Of a stretch of 59,671 bases of DNA, positions 44,136-59,442 are shown in pieces. The DNA is from an uncultured Prevotellaceae bacterium (GTDB lineage: Bacteria > Bacteroidota > Bacteroidia > Bacteroidales > Bacteroidaceae). Position numbers and translations under genes: made by a program. Under the pieces are notes generated by a model that had not been told where the DNA came from, searched no databases, and was given only the letters and a program-made list of their open reading frames with translations. The stretch spans positions 1 to 59,671 of the forward strand of contig CACZMV010000016.1 in the NCBI GenBank assembly GCA_902782305.1. Direction: 5' to 3'. The first letter of the stretch is position 1. Each line of letters opens with the position of its first letter.

Positions 44136-44167
44136 CAAAGATAAAGAAGTTTATAATATAAACCAAA
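44136..44167 (-). promoter_or_regulatory. promoter of the membrane-protein/HTH/hydrolase operon
   Basis: On the minus strand, TTTG (44167-44164), 20 bp, TATCTTTG (44143-44136). This is an exact Bacteroidota promoter. The leader to the start at 44028 is about 100 nt. Confidence 0.8.
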
Positions 44168-44410
44168 TTATTTCGCAAATACTTTTTCGTTAAGGCACAA
44201 ATTTAACATTTCTTTAAAGATATTACCCATGTAGCACTAGCTTTACAATAACGACCCCAAAGAACTCCAACGGAACTCTAAGAAGGCTCATAAAGAAAGT
44301 ATGTTTAGGGCATTAGTAACATTACCTCTGCCCCCATTCACCTAAGTATCAGTGCTTATCTTTGTTCGTTTAATATTCGTCTTTTGTGCGTTTGTTGTCC
44401 GTTGTTTAAT

Positions 44411-44454
44411 CGAACAACAATCGGACAACAATCGGACAACAATCGAACAACAGC
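44411..44454 (+). repeat. four 11-bp tandem repeats with an inverted partner
   Basis: CGAACAACAAT, CGGACAACAAT, CGGACAACAAT and CGAACAACAGC follow each other at 11-bp steps, about one helical turn. Just upstream TTGTTGTCCG (44392-44401) is inverted to them, so a long hairpin can form. The rest of the 637-bp gap 44029-44665 shows no gene; a TATCTTTG box at 44357-44364 has no matching -33 element. Confidence 0.75.
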
Positions 44455-44609
44455 TATAGGTGAAGCAGGGGAAAGATATGACTGGAGAGTAGGAAAGCAT
44501 GAGTTGAACAGGAGACTTTTAGGAGAGTAATTAGAGAGTCATCGGAGAGTCATTAGCATCTTGTCAGAGCTTGACTAAAGTGTACTATGGACTCTATTGT
44601 ATACATTAG

Positions 44610-44645
44610 CTGATGACAAATAACGATGTTATCAGTCTTTTTTAT
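44610..44645 (+). terminator. hairpin with T-run just upstream of the GH138-like gene
   Basis: CTGATGAC (44610-44617) pairs with GTTATCAG (44628-44635), followed by TCTTTTTT. No plus-strand gene lies upstream, so this would end a short leader transcript, perhaps as an attenuator. The start codon is about 20 bp downstream. Confidence 0.5.
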
Positions 44646-44665
44646 ATAATAAAACTACTTTAAAA

Positions 44666-47323
44666 ATGAAGAGAATTACAGTCATTGCTGTTGTCGCCCT
44701 ATTAGCCATTACGGCTATGGCGCAACGAGTTAGCATCCAGACAGGAAAGAAAGCATCAGCACGTGAACAATATGCTGTAGAATACCTGCAGAAGAAATTA
44801 ACGGAGATGGGCTATACCGTCAGCCCCAAGAAAGCAGACTGCAAGATTACGCTTTCGAACGCAAACAGCGGAACAACAGAAGGTTACACGATAGCCAAAG
44901 ACAAAAAAGGCATCACTGTGACGGGTAATGACGCTACGGGTGTCATCTACGGTTGTGTGGAATTGGCTGAGCGCATCAAGACGACAGGTTCGCTGGATAT
45001 ACAACCCATCACAGAAACCCCAGGAATGGTGATGCGTGGCACCTGCATCGGACTGCAAAAGACCGTTTACTTGCCTGGACATGCAGTATATGAGTATCCC
45101 TATACCCCAGAGAATTTCCCATGGTTCTACGACAAAGCAGAGTGGATAAAATACCTCGACATGTTGGTGGAGAACAAGATGAACTCGCTCTACCTCTGGA
45201 ACGGTCACCCCTTCGCTTCGTTGGTGAAGTTGAAGGATTATCCCTTTGCCCTAGAAGTGGACGAGGAGACCTTCAAGAAGAACGAGGAGATATTCTCGTT
45301 CCTGACCCATGAGGCTGACAAGCGAGGCATCTGGGTTATTCAGATGTTCTATAACATCATCCTGAGCAAGCCCTTCGCAGACCATTACGGACTGAAGACA
45401 CAGGATCGTCATCGTCCCATCACCCCACTAATCTCTGACTATACTCGCAAGAGCATCGCAGCCTTTATCGAGAACTATCCCAATGTCGGACTGCTGGTAT
45501 GTTTAGGCGAAGCAATGGCTACCATTGACGATGACGTCATCTGGATGAAGGAAACCATTATCCCTGGCATCAAGGACGGACTGAAGGCTAGCGGTAGAAC
45601 AGACATTCCTCCTGTGGTGCTTCGTTCGCACGATACCGATGGACCGTTGGTTCTCAAAGAGTCGTTGCCCCTTTATCCTAACATCTACACCATGTCGAAA
45701 TATACAGGCGAATCGCTAACAACCTATGAGCCTGGTGGACCTTGGGGCGAGACCCATCGTCAATTGGCTGCAGCTGCTCCTGTACATATTGATAATGTAC
45801 ATATCCTTGCTAACCTCGAGCCCTGGCGCTGGAGCAGTCCTGCCTTTATCCAGAAGACCGTTCAGGCCATGCATCGTGTGCATCACTCCAAGGGTTTGCA
45901 TCTTTATCCACAGGCTTCCTATTGGGATTGGCCTTATACAGCTGATAAGTTGCCTAATGGTGAGCGTTTGAAGCAGTTGGATCGCGACTGGATGTGGTAT
46001 CAGGCTTGGGGACGTTACAGTTGGAATGACCAGCGTGGTGCAGACAAGACCTTTTGGAAAAAGGAGTTAGCTGATTACTATGGCATCGACACCATTGCTG
46101 CAAGTCATCTGCTGAATGCTTACGATGAGGCAGGCGAGATAGCACCTAAGTTGTTGCGTCGCTTTGGCATCACGGAAGGCAATCGCCAGACGTTGCTCTT
46201 GGGTATGACCATGGGCGAATTGGTGAACCCTTACAAATACACCATCTATCCTGGCTTCTACGAGAGCTGTGGACCTGAGGGTGAGAAGCTCATCGAGTAT
46301 ATTGAGAAGGAATACAAAGGACAGGCTCACAAGGGTGAACTACCATTCGACATTGTTGACCAGTGTGTGAATCATGGCGATCGTGCCCTCATCGAGATGG
46401 GTGCTGTTGGTACCAAACCTACTCGTCATGCTGAGGAATATGAGCGGGTGTGGAACGACTTCCTCTGCTATGCCACCTTTGCCAAGGCTTTCCAGCTGAA
46501 GGTGCGTGCTGCTGCAGAAGTGCTACGCTACAAATGGACGAAAGACATTGCCCACTTGGAAACAGCAGAGAAATGGTTGGAACAAAGTCTCAGCATTTGG
46601 TACGACCTGAGTCGTATGACGGATCAGTGGTATCTCTATGCCAATTCCATGCAGACTGCCCAGCGTCGCATTCCTGTTGGAGGCGATGGTGGCAAGATGA
46701 AGACATGGAGCGAACTGGCTAAGGTTTATCAAGAAGAACTTGATGCTTTCAAAGGCCACATCGAAAAACTGAAGCACCCTGTGGCTCAAACGGATGTTCT
46801 TATCAATCCTTTAAAACCAGCGGACGTGACAATTCATAAAGTTCAAAACTCAAAATTCACAGTTCAAAGTCTTCAGAAAGGTGCCATCCTCTTTGAGAAT
46901 CGCCCTGATACCCCCGTCGATAGTCTTGCACCAGAACTTGTAGGTTTGCAGGCCCTTGTACTGAATCGTGATACCACCCGCATTGTTGGAACGAGCATCG
47001 AATATGAGAGCGACAAACCCGTAAAACTCCTTGTAGGACTTTTCAAAGATGACGACAAGAAGTTTGCCAAGGCTCCCAAACTGGAGATTGATGCTACAGG
47101 CAACGAGTACGGACAGGCTGAGCCCATCCTTACCAATGCCATCAGCATCGTACAACTGCCTAAAGTAAACATCCATCAATATTCTCTCCCTGCAGGTCGC
47201 AACACCATCCGTCTGCCTAAAGGCATCTTGATGGTGGCAGGTTTCACCCAGAGCGACATCAATCCTCGCGACTGTGGCCTTAACGGACCCTCTAGCGAGG
47301 TCGATTGGCTATTCCAGAAATAA
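44666..47323 (+). CDS. secreted glycoside hydrolase, GH138-like (alpha-galacturonidase candidate)
   Basis: An 885-residue secreted protein (signal MKRITVIAVVALLAITAMAQ). Residues 22-115 are the small alpha/beta domain also found before GH20/GH67 barrels (YAVEYLQKKLTEMGYTVSP). A TIM barrel spans about 120-480 with LLVCLGEAMATIDD (Glu282) and SKYTGESLTTYEP (Glu349), then helical and beta C-terminal domains. From memory, the rhamnogalacturonan-II enzyme BT0997 (GH138) uses Glu294 and Glu361. The 67-residue distance is the same here, and BT0997 also neighbours a GH137-GH2 protein, as here. A GH67/GH115-type uronidase is the alternative. A TTCAAA-type repeat encodes KVQNSKFTVQS at about 733. Confidence 0.7.
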   Translation: MKRITVIAVVALLAITAMAQRVSIQTGKKASAREQYAVEYLQKKLTEMGYTVSPKKADCKITLSNANSGTTEGYTIAKDKKGITVTGNDATGVIYGCVELAERIKTTGSLDIQPITETPGMVMRGTCIGLQKTVYLPGHAVYEYPYTPENFPWFYDKAEWIKYLDMLVENKMNSLYLWNGHPFASLVKLKDYPFALEVDEETFKKNEEIFSFLTHEADKRGIWVIQMFYNIILSKPFADHYGLKTQDRHRPITPLISDYTRKSIAAFIENYPNVGLLVCLGEAMATIDDDVIWMKETIIPGIKDGLKASGRTDIPPVVLRSHDTDGPLVLKESLPLYPNIYTMSKYTGESLTTYEPGGPWGETHRQLAAAAPVHIDNVHILANLEPWRWSSPAFIQKTVQAMHRVHHSKGLHLYPQASYWDWPYTADKLPNGERLKQLDRDWMWYQAWGRYSWNDQRGADKTFWKKELADYYGIDTIAASHLLNAYDEAGEIAPKLLRRFGITEGNRQTLLLGMTMGELVNPYKYTIYPGFYESCGPEGEKLIEYIEKEYKGQAHKGELPFDIVDQCVNHGDRALIEMGAVGTKPTRHAEEYERVWNDFLCYATFAKAFQLKVRAAAEVLRYKWTKDIAHLETAEKWLEQSLSIWYDLSRMTDQWYLYANSMQTAQRRIPVGGDGGKMKTWSELAKVYQEELDAFKGHIEKLKHPVAQTDVLINPLKPADVTIHKVQNSKFTVQSLQKGAILFENRPDTPVDSLAPELVGLQALVLNRDTTRIVGTSIEYESDKPVKLLVGLFKDDDKKFAKAPKLEIDATGNEYGQAEPILTNAISIVQLPKVNIHQYSLPAGRNTIRLPKGILMVAGFTQSDINPRDCGLNGPSSEVDWLFQK

Positions 47324-47356
47324 TGAATAATGAAGAATGCATAATTCATAATTACG

Positions 47357-54021
<6,665 letters not shown>

Positions 54022-54022
54022 T

Positions 54023-54775
54023 TCAGCGCTTGAATACGGCCCGAACTACGAACCATCCGTGAAGGAGGACGGTTTGAATGTAGCCATAGTGTTCAGCCAT
54101 CACGTTGAATCGTTCCATCAGCGAGTCACGATGATGCTGTGTCGTGTCGCCACCCTCCTCAAAGTTAGCTACTATCACGTGGGCATTCACCAAAGCCAGT
54201 CCTCTGCGCTCTGCCTCCTTCATGATACGGATACACCAATCCACATCCGCTGAGTGTCTGTACTTCAGGTTATAGGGAAACTCACGCGCTATATCCAAAC
54301 GCACATAAAAAGCCTGATGACACACCAGCATACCCTTCTTAAACGAGCGCCATGTCAACGTCTTGGGGGGCCTGTGTCTGCGCAGTCTGAGGAAATTTCC
54401 TTCCGCATCCGTCGTCGCAGTGTCGCCATAGATGACAGCAGGTCTGCTTTCCGCCTTTTCAGCAATCGTCTGTATGGTGTTCTCCGCATACAGCGAATCG
54501 CCCGCATTCAGGAACACGATGTAGTCGCCCGTAGCCTTTTGCAGTCCCTTGTTCATGGCGTCATACAGTCCCTTGTCAGGCTCCGACTGTATCCTCACCT
54601 CGTGCGGACTCGTCTTTTTGTATTCCTCCGCTATCTTCACGGTATCATCCTTCGAAGCACCGTCAATAATCAGGTGTTCAATATGCGGATACTGCTGACT
54701 GCACACACTGTCCAGTGTCCGTTGCAAACTACGCGCTGCGTTATAGGTAATGGTAACTATCGATATCCGTATCAT
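54023..54775 (-). CDS. family 2 glycosyltransferase
   Basis: A 250-residue GT2 enzyme: ISIVTITYNAARSLQRTLDS (nucleotide-binding N-terminus), HLIIDGASKDDTV, and YIVFLNAGDSLY (the D-x-D-like metal site). It is cytoplasmic, with a basic C-terminal segment that may touch the membrane. It transfers a sugar from a nucleotide donor in polysaccharide or glycan assembly. Its start overlaps the stop of the GT4 gene (ATGA), so they are coupled. It is convergent with the GH2 gene with a 1-bp gap. Confidence 0.92.
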   Translation of the reverse strand: MIRISIVTITYNAARSLQRTLDSVCSQQYPHIEHLIIDGASKDDTVKIAEEYKKTSPHEVRIQSEPDKGLYDAMNKGLQKATGDYIVFLNAGDSLYAENTIQTIAEKAESRPAVIYGDTATTDAEGNFLRLRRHRPPKTLTWRSFKKGMLVCHQAFYVRLDIAREFPYNLKYRHSADVDWCIRIMKEAERRGLALVNAHVIVANFEEGGDTTQHHRDSLMERFNVMAEHYGYIQTVLLHGWFVVRAVFKR

Positions 54776-56037
54776 TTGTTCAATTGTTTGGGTTGCATGG
54801 CTGCTTCATATATTTCCAGATAGCGGTTGGCCACACTCTGCTGCGAGTAGCTATGAGCCACCTTCATCACACATTGCTTGCTCAGTTGAGCATAATCCGC
54901 TTCGTCCAACACATACCTGATTCCTGCAGCCAAATCGTCCACATCGCGAAACTTTGCCACGTATCCATTCTGCTGGTGATTGATCATTTCCGGAATACCA
55001 CCTACCTGGAATCCCACACAAGGCACTCCGCAAGCCATCGCCTCCATCAGCGTGTTAGGCAGGTTGTCCTCCAACGAAGGCAACACAAACACATCAGCAC
55101 TATTATACACCTCTACGATGCGCTGTGGCTTACTCACATATCCCAACGCATGCACAGGCAATGCCAGCTGTGCAGCTACATCCTCCGCATGTCCACCCAG
55201 AATGGCCACCATCGTGTTCTCCTTCATCTCCGGATGCTGCTCAGCCAGCGTCCTCACAGCATCCACGAAATAACTCATACCCTTACGCGGGTCCGTTACC
55301 CGTTGCGACACAAACAGTATGATTCGCTTATCCGTGGGCAATCCTAATACCTCCCTCGCCTTCTGCTTATCCTGCGGACGGAACACGTGCGTATCTATCG
55401 CATTCGGAATGTTGGTCACCACCTGCCCCTTCAGCAGAGCACTTTTGCGAGCCTCCTCCGCCAGCCATCTGCTGCATGCCACATAGGTCACACGCTGTCC
55501 TTCCAACATACGCTGTTTGCGCTTCCACACCTTATGCGCCAAGTCTATAGATCCAGGCAACAACGGACAATTCTTACACTCTGTATGGAAAGCCTCACAC
55601 CCCCTTGCATAGTGGCAAATAGCCGTCGCAGGCCATATATCATGCATCGTCCAAACCACAGGTTTCCCTGTAGCCAATATCTTACGGATGTTTTCCAGCG
55701 AAAGCATGCCCTGATTCACCCAGTGCAGATGAATCACATCCGCCTCCTCAAACTCAGGCATTTTCGTAATATCCACGCCACAGTTTGCTATATCCATCTC
55801 AAACAAGTGCTCACGCTGGAAGTGCAGATGCACCCAGATCACGAAACGCTCCCACAGGAAGTTCCACTGTGTGCGCCATTTCGCAGACAGCCCACAAACC
55901 GTCAGTGAGTCCGTTTCCTTGTCGCGTACCAGCATTTTCGCCTTCACCCCATTGTTCTTCAGCGCCTCCATCAGTCGGTTGGCAGCTACAGCAGCACCCC
56001 CCGTTCGTTCACTTGTGTTGATAATCAGAATTCTCAT
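54772..56037 (-). CDS. family 4 glycosyltransferase
   Basis: A 421-residue GT4 (GT-B fold) enzyme. The N-terminal half has RILIINTSERTGGAAVAAN (acceptor side, glycine loop) and WTMHDIWPAT. The C-terminal half has VSQRVTDPRKG and the donor-binding FVLPSLEDNLPNTLMEAMA (E-x7-E type motif). A cysteine pair region (CHYARGCEAFHTECKNCPLL, about 152-171) is typical of this subgroup. It acts in the cytoplasm on polysaccharide or glycan assembly together with the GT2 enzyme. It has a consensus promoter at 56066-56097. Confidence 0.93.
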   Translation of the reverse strand: MRILIINTSERTGGAAVAANRLMEALKNNGVKAKMLVRDKETDSLTVCGLSAKWRTQWNFLWERFVIWVHLHFQREHLFEMDIANCGVDITKMPEFEEADVIHLHWVNQGMLSLENIRKILATGKPVVWTMHDIWPATAICHYARGCEAFHTECKNCPLLPGSIDLAHKVWKRKQRMLEGQRVTYVACSRWLAEEARKSALLKGQVVTNIPNAIDTHVFRPQDKQKAREVLGLPTDKRIILFVSQRVTDPRKGMSYFVDAVRTLAEQHPEMKENTMVAILGGHAEDVAAQLALPVHALGYVSKPQRIVEVYNSADVFVLPSLEDNLPNTLMEAMACGVPCVGFQVGGIPEMINHQQNGYVAKFRDVDDLAAGIRYVLDEADYAQLSKQCVMKVAHSYSQQSVANRYLEIYEAAMQPKQLNK

Positions 56038-56065
56038 TTTCTTAACACGCTATCAAATACAAATG

Positions 56066-56097
56066 CAAAGATAGCACTTTTCCTGATAACATCCAAA
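56066..56097 (-). promoter_or_regulatory. promoter of the glycosyltransferase pair
   Basis: On the minus strand, TTTG (56097-56094), 20 bp, TATCTTTG (56073-56066). The start codon at 56037 is about 29 bp below the -7 box. Confidence 0.8.
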
Positions 56098-56215
56098 TTT
56101 GTGTCCCAAAATTATAAAACAATGTATTAAATTGTTAACATCTGTTGTTTGCGCACACAAATGCTTGATTTATATCAAGAACAGTGGGGGTTTTACACTA
56201 AAAAGGTGAAAACTA

Positions 56216-56246
56216 TTTGGTGGTTCAAAAAATGTTCGTACCTTTG
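56216..56246 (+). promoter_or_regulatory. promoter of a non-coding transcript
   Basis: TTTG (56216-56219), 19 bp, TACCTTTG (56239-56246): an exact consensus promoter. No plus-strand ORF of any size follows before the terminator at 56518. Confidence 0.8.
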
Positions 56247-56252
56247 CATCGT

Positions 56253-56552
56253 CAAACAATAACACTCAGTTATGTTTCGACACTTTGACTAAGTGAAGTC
56301 AAAGAATCATAATAGATTGTTTTAGGTTAGTAGTAATATTTATAGTTTTAGGTTTTTAGTTATTGGTAAAAAGAAAGTTTTAAATGTGTGAAAAACAGTG
56401 GGCACCGTGAGGCGGTCATAACTTTCTTTTATTTATTCCTGCTGTGAGGCAGGCCTCCGGTTCAAAAGACCGGAATTGTTTTGAAAAAGGATTTTTAGTT
56501 AAACATAGGCTTTTGGATGCCGCTGCTCGTTGATGGGTAGCGGCATTTTTCT
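56253..56552 (+). ncRNA. structured non-coding RNA, about 300 nt (6S/Bacteroidales-1-like?)
   Basis: The 300 bp between a perfect promoter and a strong terminator hold no ORF. Several local stems are visible. GAAAGTT (from 56371) pairs with AACTTTC (from 56421) around ACCG-TGAGG-CGGT. CCTGC-TGTGAG-GCAGG lies near 56438-56453 and CCGGT-TCAAAAG-ACCGG near 56457-56473. The word GTGAGGC occurs in both of the first two hairpins. Size and layout would fit a housekeeping RNA such as 6S RNA or the Bacteroidales-1 motif, but I cannot confirm the family from sequence alone. Confidence 0.6.
56518..56550 (+). terminator. terminator of the non-coding RNA
   Basis: TGCCGCT (56518-56524) pairs with AGCGGCA (56539-56545), followed by five T and C. 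Confidence 0.8.
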
Positions 56553-56581
56553 TATATGATTCACGGGGCCTCATGTGTCCA

Positions 56582-56755
56582 CTAATCTATCATGATGACC
56601 GTTCCCGTTTCTTTCATGTCACCTCCACACTTAGGACATTTCCTCGGAACCTTTTCCGTTTCGATTTCACCCATCATACCCATAGTGCGTCCTTTCCTGG
56701 TTCCAGTTATGGTATAGCCACAACCGTTGCATTTGTACTCTTTTAATGTTCCCAT
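56582..56755 (-). CDS. 57-residue zinc-ribbon protein
   Basis: A small ORF from ATG 56755 to TAG 56582. CNGCGY (Cys 9/12) and CPKCGG (Cys 40/43) form a complete four-cysteine zinc ribbon, separated by a Met/Gly/Arg-rich loop (GTRKGRTMGMMGE). It lies 3 bp after the stop of the 94-residue gene and is probably the last gene of that unit. Similar free zinc ribbons act as adaptors or nucleic-acid binders; the exact role is unknown. Confidence 0.7.
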   Translation of the reverse strand: MGTLKEYKCNGCGYTITGTRKGRTMGMMGEIETEKVPRKCPKCGGDMKETGTVIMID

Positions 56756-56758
56756 AAT

Positions 56759-57043
56759 TTATAACCCTTTCCGTTTTAAATATCTCTGATAATACTCGAT
56801 AATCTTCATTGACAGGTCATCCGCTTCGAAGAACAACATATCCGTTCTGAATGCTTTAGCCAGCCGCTTCACGTCCTCCTCTTCCTGCCCATAGATCCAG
56901 TTGTTCCGAATCCACAGCCCCAGCGAAAAGTGATACTCTATGGCATCACCATTAGCCAGTTCGCTCTTTTCCTTTTCACTCAGCATCGCATCCAACTGAG
57001 CAAAGGTTTCATTCTTTGTTTGAGGTATCTTTGTTTCCATCAT
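56759..57043 (-). CDS. hypothetical 94-residue protein (DUF6794-like)
   Basis: A 94-residue helical protein: TFAQLDAMLSEKEKSELANG, then EYHFSLGLWIRNNWIYGQEE and a C-terminal YYQRYLKRKGL helix. The HFSLGLWIRNxW pattern is one I associate with the DUF6794 group, of unknown function. Its start overlaps the stop of the DUF2971 gene by 4 bp (57043-57040), indicating coupling. It sits between a zinc-ribbon gene and a DUF2971 gene close to the Cas12-like gene. Confidence 0.6.
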   Translation of the reverse strand: MMETKIPQTKNETFAQLDAMLSEKEKSELANGDAIEYHFSLGLWIRNNWIYGQEEEDVKRLAKAFRTDMLFFEADDLSMKIIEYYQRYLKRKGL

Positions 57044-57807
57044 ATTCCTCCATGACTATTTAAATAATCCATTTCTTCTTTTAACTCCTCTATTTCATAT
57101 AGATTCAATGGGTTCAATTTTAGTGTTTTAAGACCACCAACATTTAAAAAAGAAATCTTTTGGGTGTCTATAATTATACGCTTAACCAATTGTAGAGTTA
57201 TATCGTCTTCTCCTAATACATAGACTGACGTTATTGCATCAGAAATATCAAGAGCGGCATCAGGTTCTTTACTTAAATAGCGATATTCGTTTTCATACCT
57301 CCAATGGTAATGTTTAACAAAAAACAGTTGGTTTATATTATTCTCAACAAATGTCTGTGCTGCATCATACTTTTCTGCATCTACTCCACCAACATGTGTT
57401 GCAAGAAGAGTTTTACTATACTTTACACCCTTTTTATATATTATTGTTTTGGGGGGCATCTTTATTTTTGAAGTATCCAATTCGACACAAACTCCACTCC
57501 TTTGATAATCACGTGCATAGTGCCCCCACATCATTGGTGAAGCATACCCCTCAATACCATCACGATAATCTTTAGAGAAACTGACCTGTTTGTATCTTTT
57601 TATTTCCTCAAAAACGTCTAAATAGAATTTTCTGAATGCCTCAGGAGGACACTCCTTCCCATTGTATATTTTACTACCCAAAGTGAACTTGAATATTTTC
57701 TCTCTTTCAAACACATCATTGCAATTTGTCCATTCTGAAAACTTTAGCTTTTGCTGAATCCAGATTGAACAAAAATTGGTAAAAGTAGTATAATGGTATA
57801 ATTTCAT
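57040..57807 (-). CDS. DUF2971 family protein
   Basis: A 255-residue soluble protein starting MKLYHYTTFTNFCSIWIQQ, with SEWTNCNDVFE and later YEDEYRYL-type residues (WRYENEYRYL, about 169-178). The YHYT...L...ND.E and E-R signatures are those of DUF2971, a family often found in accessory and defence regions and suggested to resemble ADP-ribosyltransferase folds. It lies 55 bp downstream of the Cas12-like gene on the same strand. Whether it works with the CRISPR system or is a separate accessory gene cannot be told from sequence. Confidence 0.75.
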   Translation of the reverse strand: MKLYHYTTFTNFCSIWIQQKLKFSEWTNCNDVFEREKIFKFTLGSKIYNGKECPPEAFRKFYLDVFEEIKRYKQVSFSKDYRDGIEGYASPMMWGHYARDYQRSGVCVELDTSKIKMPPKTIIYKKGVKYSKTLLATHVGGVDAEKYDAAQTFVENNINQLFFVKHYHWRYENEYRYLSKEPDAALDISDAITSVYVLGEDDITLQLVKRIIIDTQKISFLNVGGLKTLKLNPLNLYEIEELKEEMDYLNSHGGI

Positions 57808-57862
57808 CTATTTATAGCAATTAAATGTGGATGCTTATACAAGAGTTGACTGCAAATTATTA

Positions 57863-59437
57863 TTATAACTTCTCCGCCCCAATCGTACCTCGGTCGTCTT
57901 TCTTCTCCTTATTCTTATAGCGCTGAATTTCCTCCTGTTCCAACTGGCAGAAGCGCTCGTAGTCTGCAGCCATTGCCTTTGTGTCGTACTGCTTCGCCTC
58001 TGCCTCGTCGTACTTCAGATGTTGCAGGTTAAAAGCTGCAAGCATATCACGCTGGTGGGTGTCGCCGTTAGATAGCGTTACGTTGCGTTCCTTCAGTTCG
58101 TGCTTGGTAAAACTGCCGTCCGTAAAGTCGTATTGGCTGGCAGCATTCTTTGTATCCACCTTCACCACCTCGCCGCCTAGCGACTTCACCTTGTTTTCCA
58201 AGATGCTGACAAACATAGAAGGTGCATGATTGGCAACCGATTTACCAAAGCGTTTCTTCTTCTGAATCTTGCCAGTCTTCTCGTTCACCTTGGTTTCTTT
58301 GGCCCTTGTGGTCCAACTGCTAATCTGGTTGTTCTCCACAATAAACGTATCGCCCTCCTTCAGTAGTGCATTGGCACGGTCTATGTGTTGCTGCTTGCGG
58401 ATGGCAGCCTGTTTGCGACGCAGCTCGGCCAACTCGCGACGCAGTTCCTTGTAGCGTTTGGAGTCGTTCCAAACCAGCTTGATGCCACGCTTGATGGTGC
58501 CATCTTCGTTGAAGTTCTGCGGATTGTTGGCTCTGCGACTGCGGTCTATCTTCCTGCTCAGTCGGGTTATCTCCTCCTGGATATTGTCGCACTTCGAGGC
58601 CAGTTTGTCGATACTCACCACATTCTCGCCACTTACGGCTACCATAGTAGGCCCGAGGTCGATACCTACATTACCCATGCCCAACGTGCGTCCTTTCTGA
58701 GGTTTCTCGCCCTCGATGGTCAACTGCACATAGTACTTGTACTGGCTGCGCACCAAGCGACGAACCACCTTCACCACTTTCACGCTATCAACACCACCTT
58801 TCAGCGCCCACATCTCATACTCTGCATGCTTGGGATTATGCTGCATCTTCAGCGTGATAAACTTGGCATTATTCCCCTGCTTGCCATTCATCTTAATGGC
58901 TAACTCCATCGTGTCAAGAAGCAACTCCATACCAGAGAAATACACCTTTCCTCCAACAACCTTCCTGCGGCTTGAAAAGGAATCTAACTCACCATACTTC
59001 TTAAATGAAATTCGCTTGGCTTTGAAATCGTATAGCATCTTTTCCCATGCAGCCCAGATACTAGCAGACAAATGGTCTAAAATGTAAGTTGTAAAACCAA
59101 GGTCTGCATAGGTTATGTTCGGTCCTGCCGATTTTTGTGCAAGTTTCTCTACAAATCCGTTAATTCCATTTTTGTCGAAAGTAATGTCAAGCTGTTCCTT
59201 GTTTCCGTTAAGCACTCCATTGATGTGAAACGGATGTGCCCTGAAAAAGTCTCTCTTTTCTTTAATCTTCTCGCAGGCTTTATACTCTTTCATCTGCTCA
59301 AAGTACCTGTATTGTCTGAGCAACTTGCCTTGCACGTAGTTGTACAATTGGCGAAGTTGCTCATAACGCTTGTTGAGAATATCGGCCTGATACCTCTCAA
59401 CCAGCAAAGGCAATTCCAATACAAATACTTCGTTCAT
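57863..59437 (-). CDS. compact Cas12-like (type V) RuvC effector, 524 residues
   Basis: The protein has the split RuvC nuclease of TnpB/Cas12 proteins. RuvC-I is NVGIDLGPTMVAVSG (Asp260), RuvC-II is TFIVENNQISSW (Glu368) and RuvC-III is THQRDMLAAFNLQH (Asp464). A long arginine/lysine helix follows RuvC-I (KRYKELRRELAELRRKQAAI, about 328-347), as in the family. Residues 1-245 form the helical/WED-like lobe (LNKRYEQLRQLYNYVQGKLL). Between RuvC-II and III, where TnpB and Cas12f have four zinc cysteines, there are none (NAASQYDFTDGSFTKHE). It starts 5 bp from a CRISPR repeat. At 524 residues it is far below Cas12a (about 1,300) and near Cas12f/TnpB size. Type V assignment is firm by motif plus array; the subtype is unassigned. 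No cas1/cas2 is in the window. Confidence 0.88.
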   Translation of the reverse strand: MNEVFVLELPLLVERYQADILNKRYEQLRQLYNYVQGKLLRQYRYFEQMKEYKACEKIKEKRDFFRAHPFHINGVLNGNKEQLDITFDKNGINGFVEKLAQKSAGPNITYADLGFTTYILDHLSASIWAAWEKMLYDFKAKRISFKKYGELDSFSSRRKVVGGKVYFSGMELLLDTMELAIKMNGKQGNNAKFITLKMQHNPKHAEYEMWALKGGVDSVKVVKVVRRLVRSQYKYYVQLTIEGEKPQKGRTLGMGNVGIDLGPTMVAVSGENVVSIDKLASKCDNIQEEITRLSRKIDRSRRANNPQNFNEDGTIKRGIKLVWNDSKRYKELRRELAELRRKQAAIRKQQHIDRANALLKEGDTFIVENNQISSWTTRAKETKVNEKTGKIQKKKRFGKSVANHAPSMFVSILENKVKSLGGEVVKVDTKNAASQYDFTDGSFTKHELKERNVTLSNGDTHQRDMLAAFNLQHLKYDEAEAKQYDTKAMAADYERFCQLEQEEIQRYKNKEKKDDRGTIGAEKL

Positions 59438-59442
59438 ATTTT

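Noticed and set aside
57808-57862. possible tracrRNA between the Cas12-like gene and the DUF2971 gene
   Set aside because: No stretch complementary to the CRISPR repeat was found in this gap.
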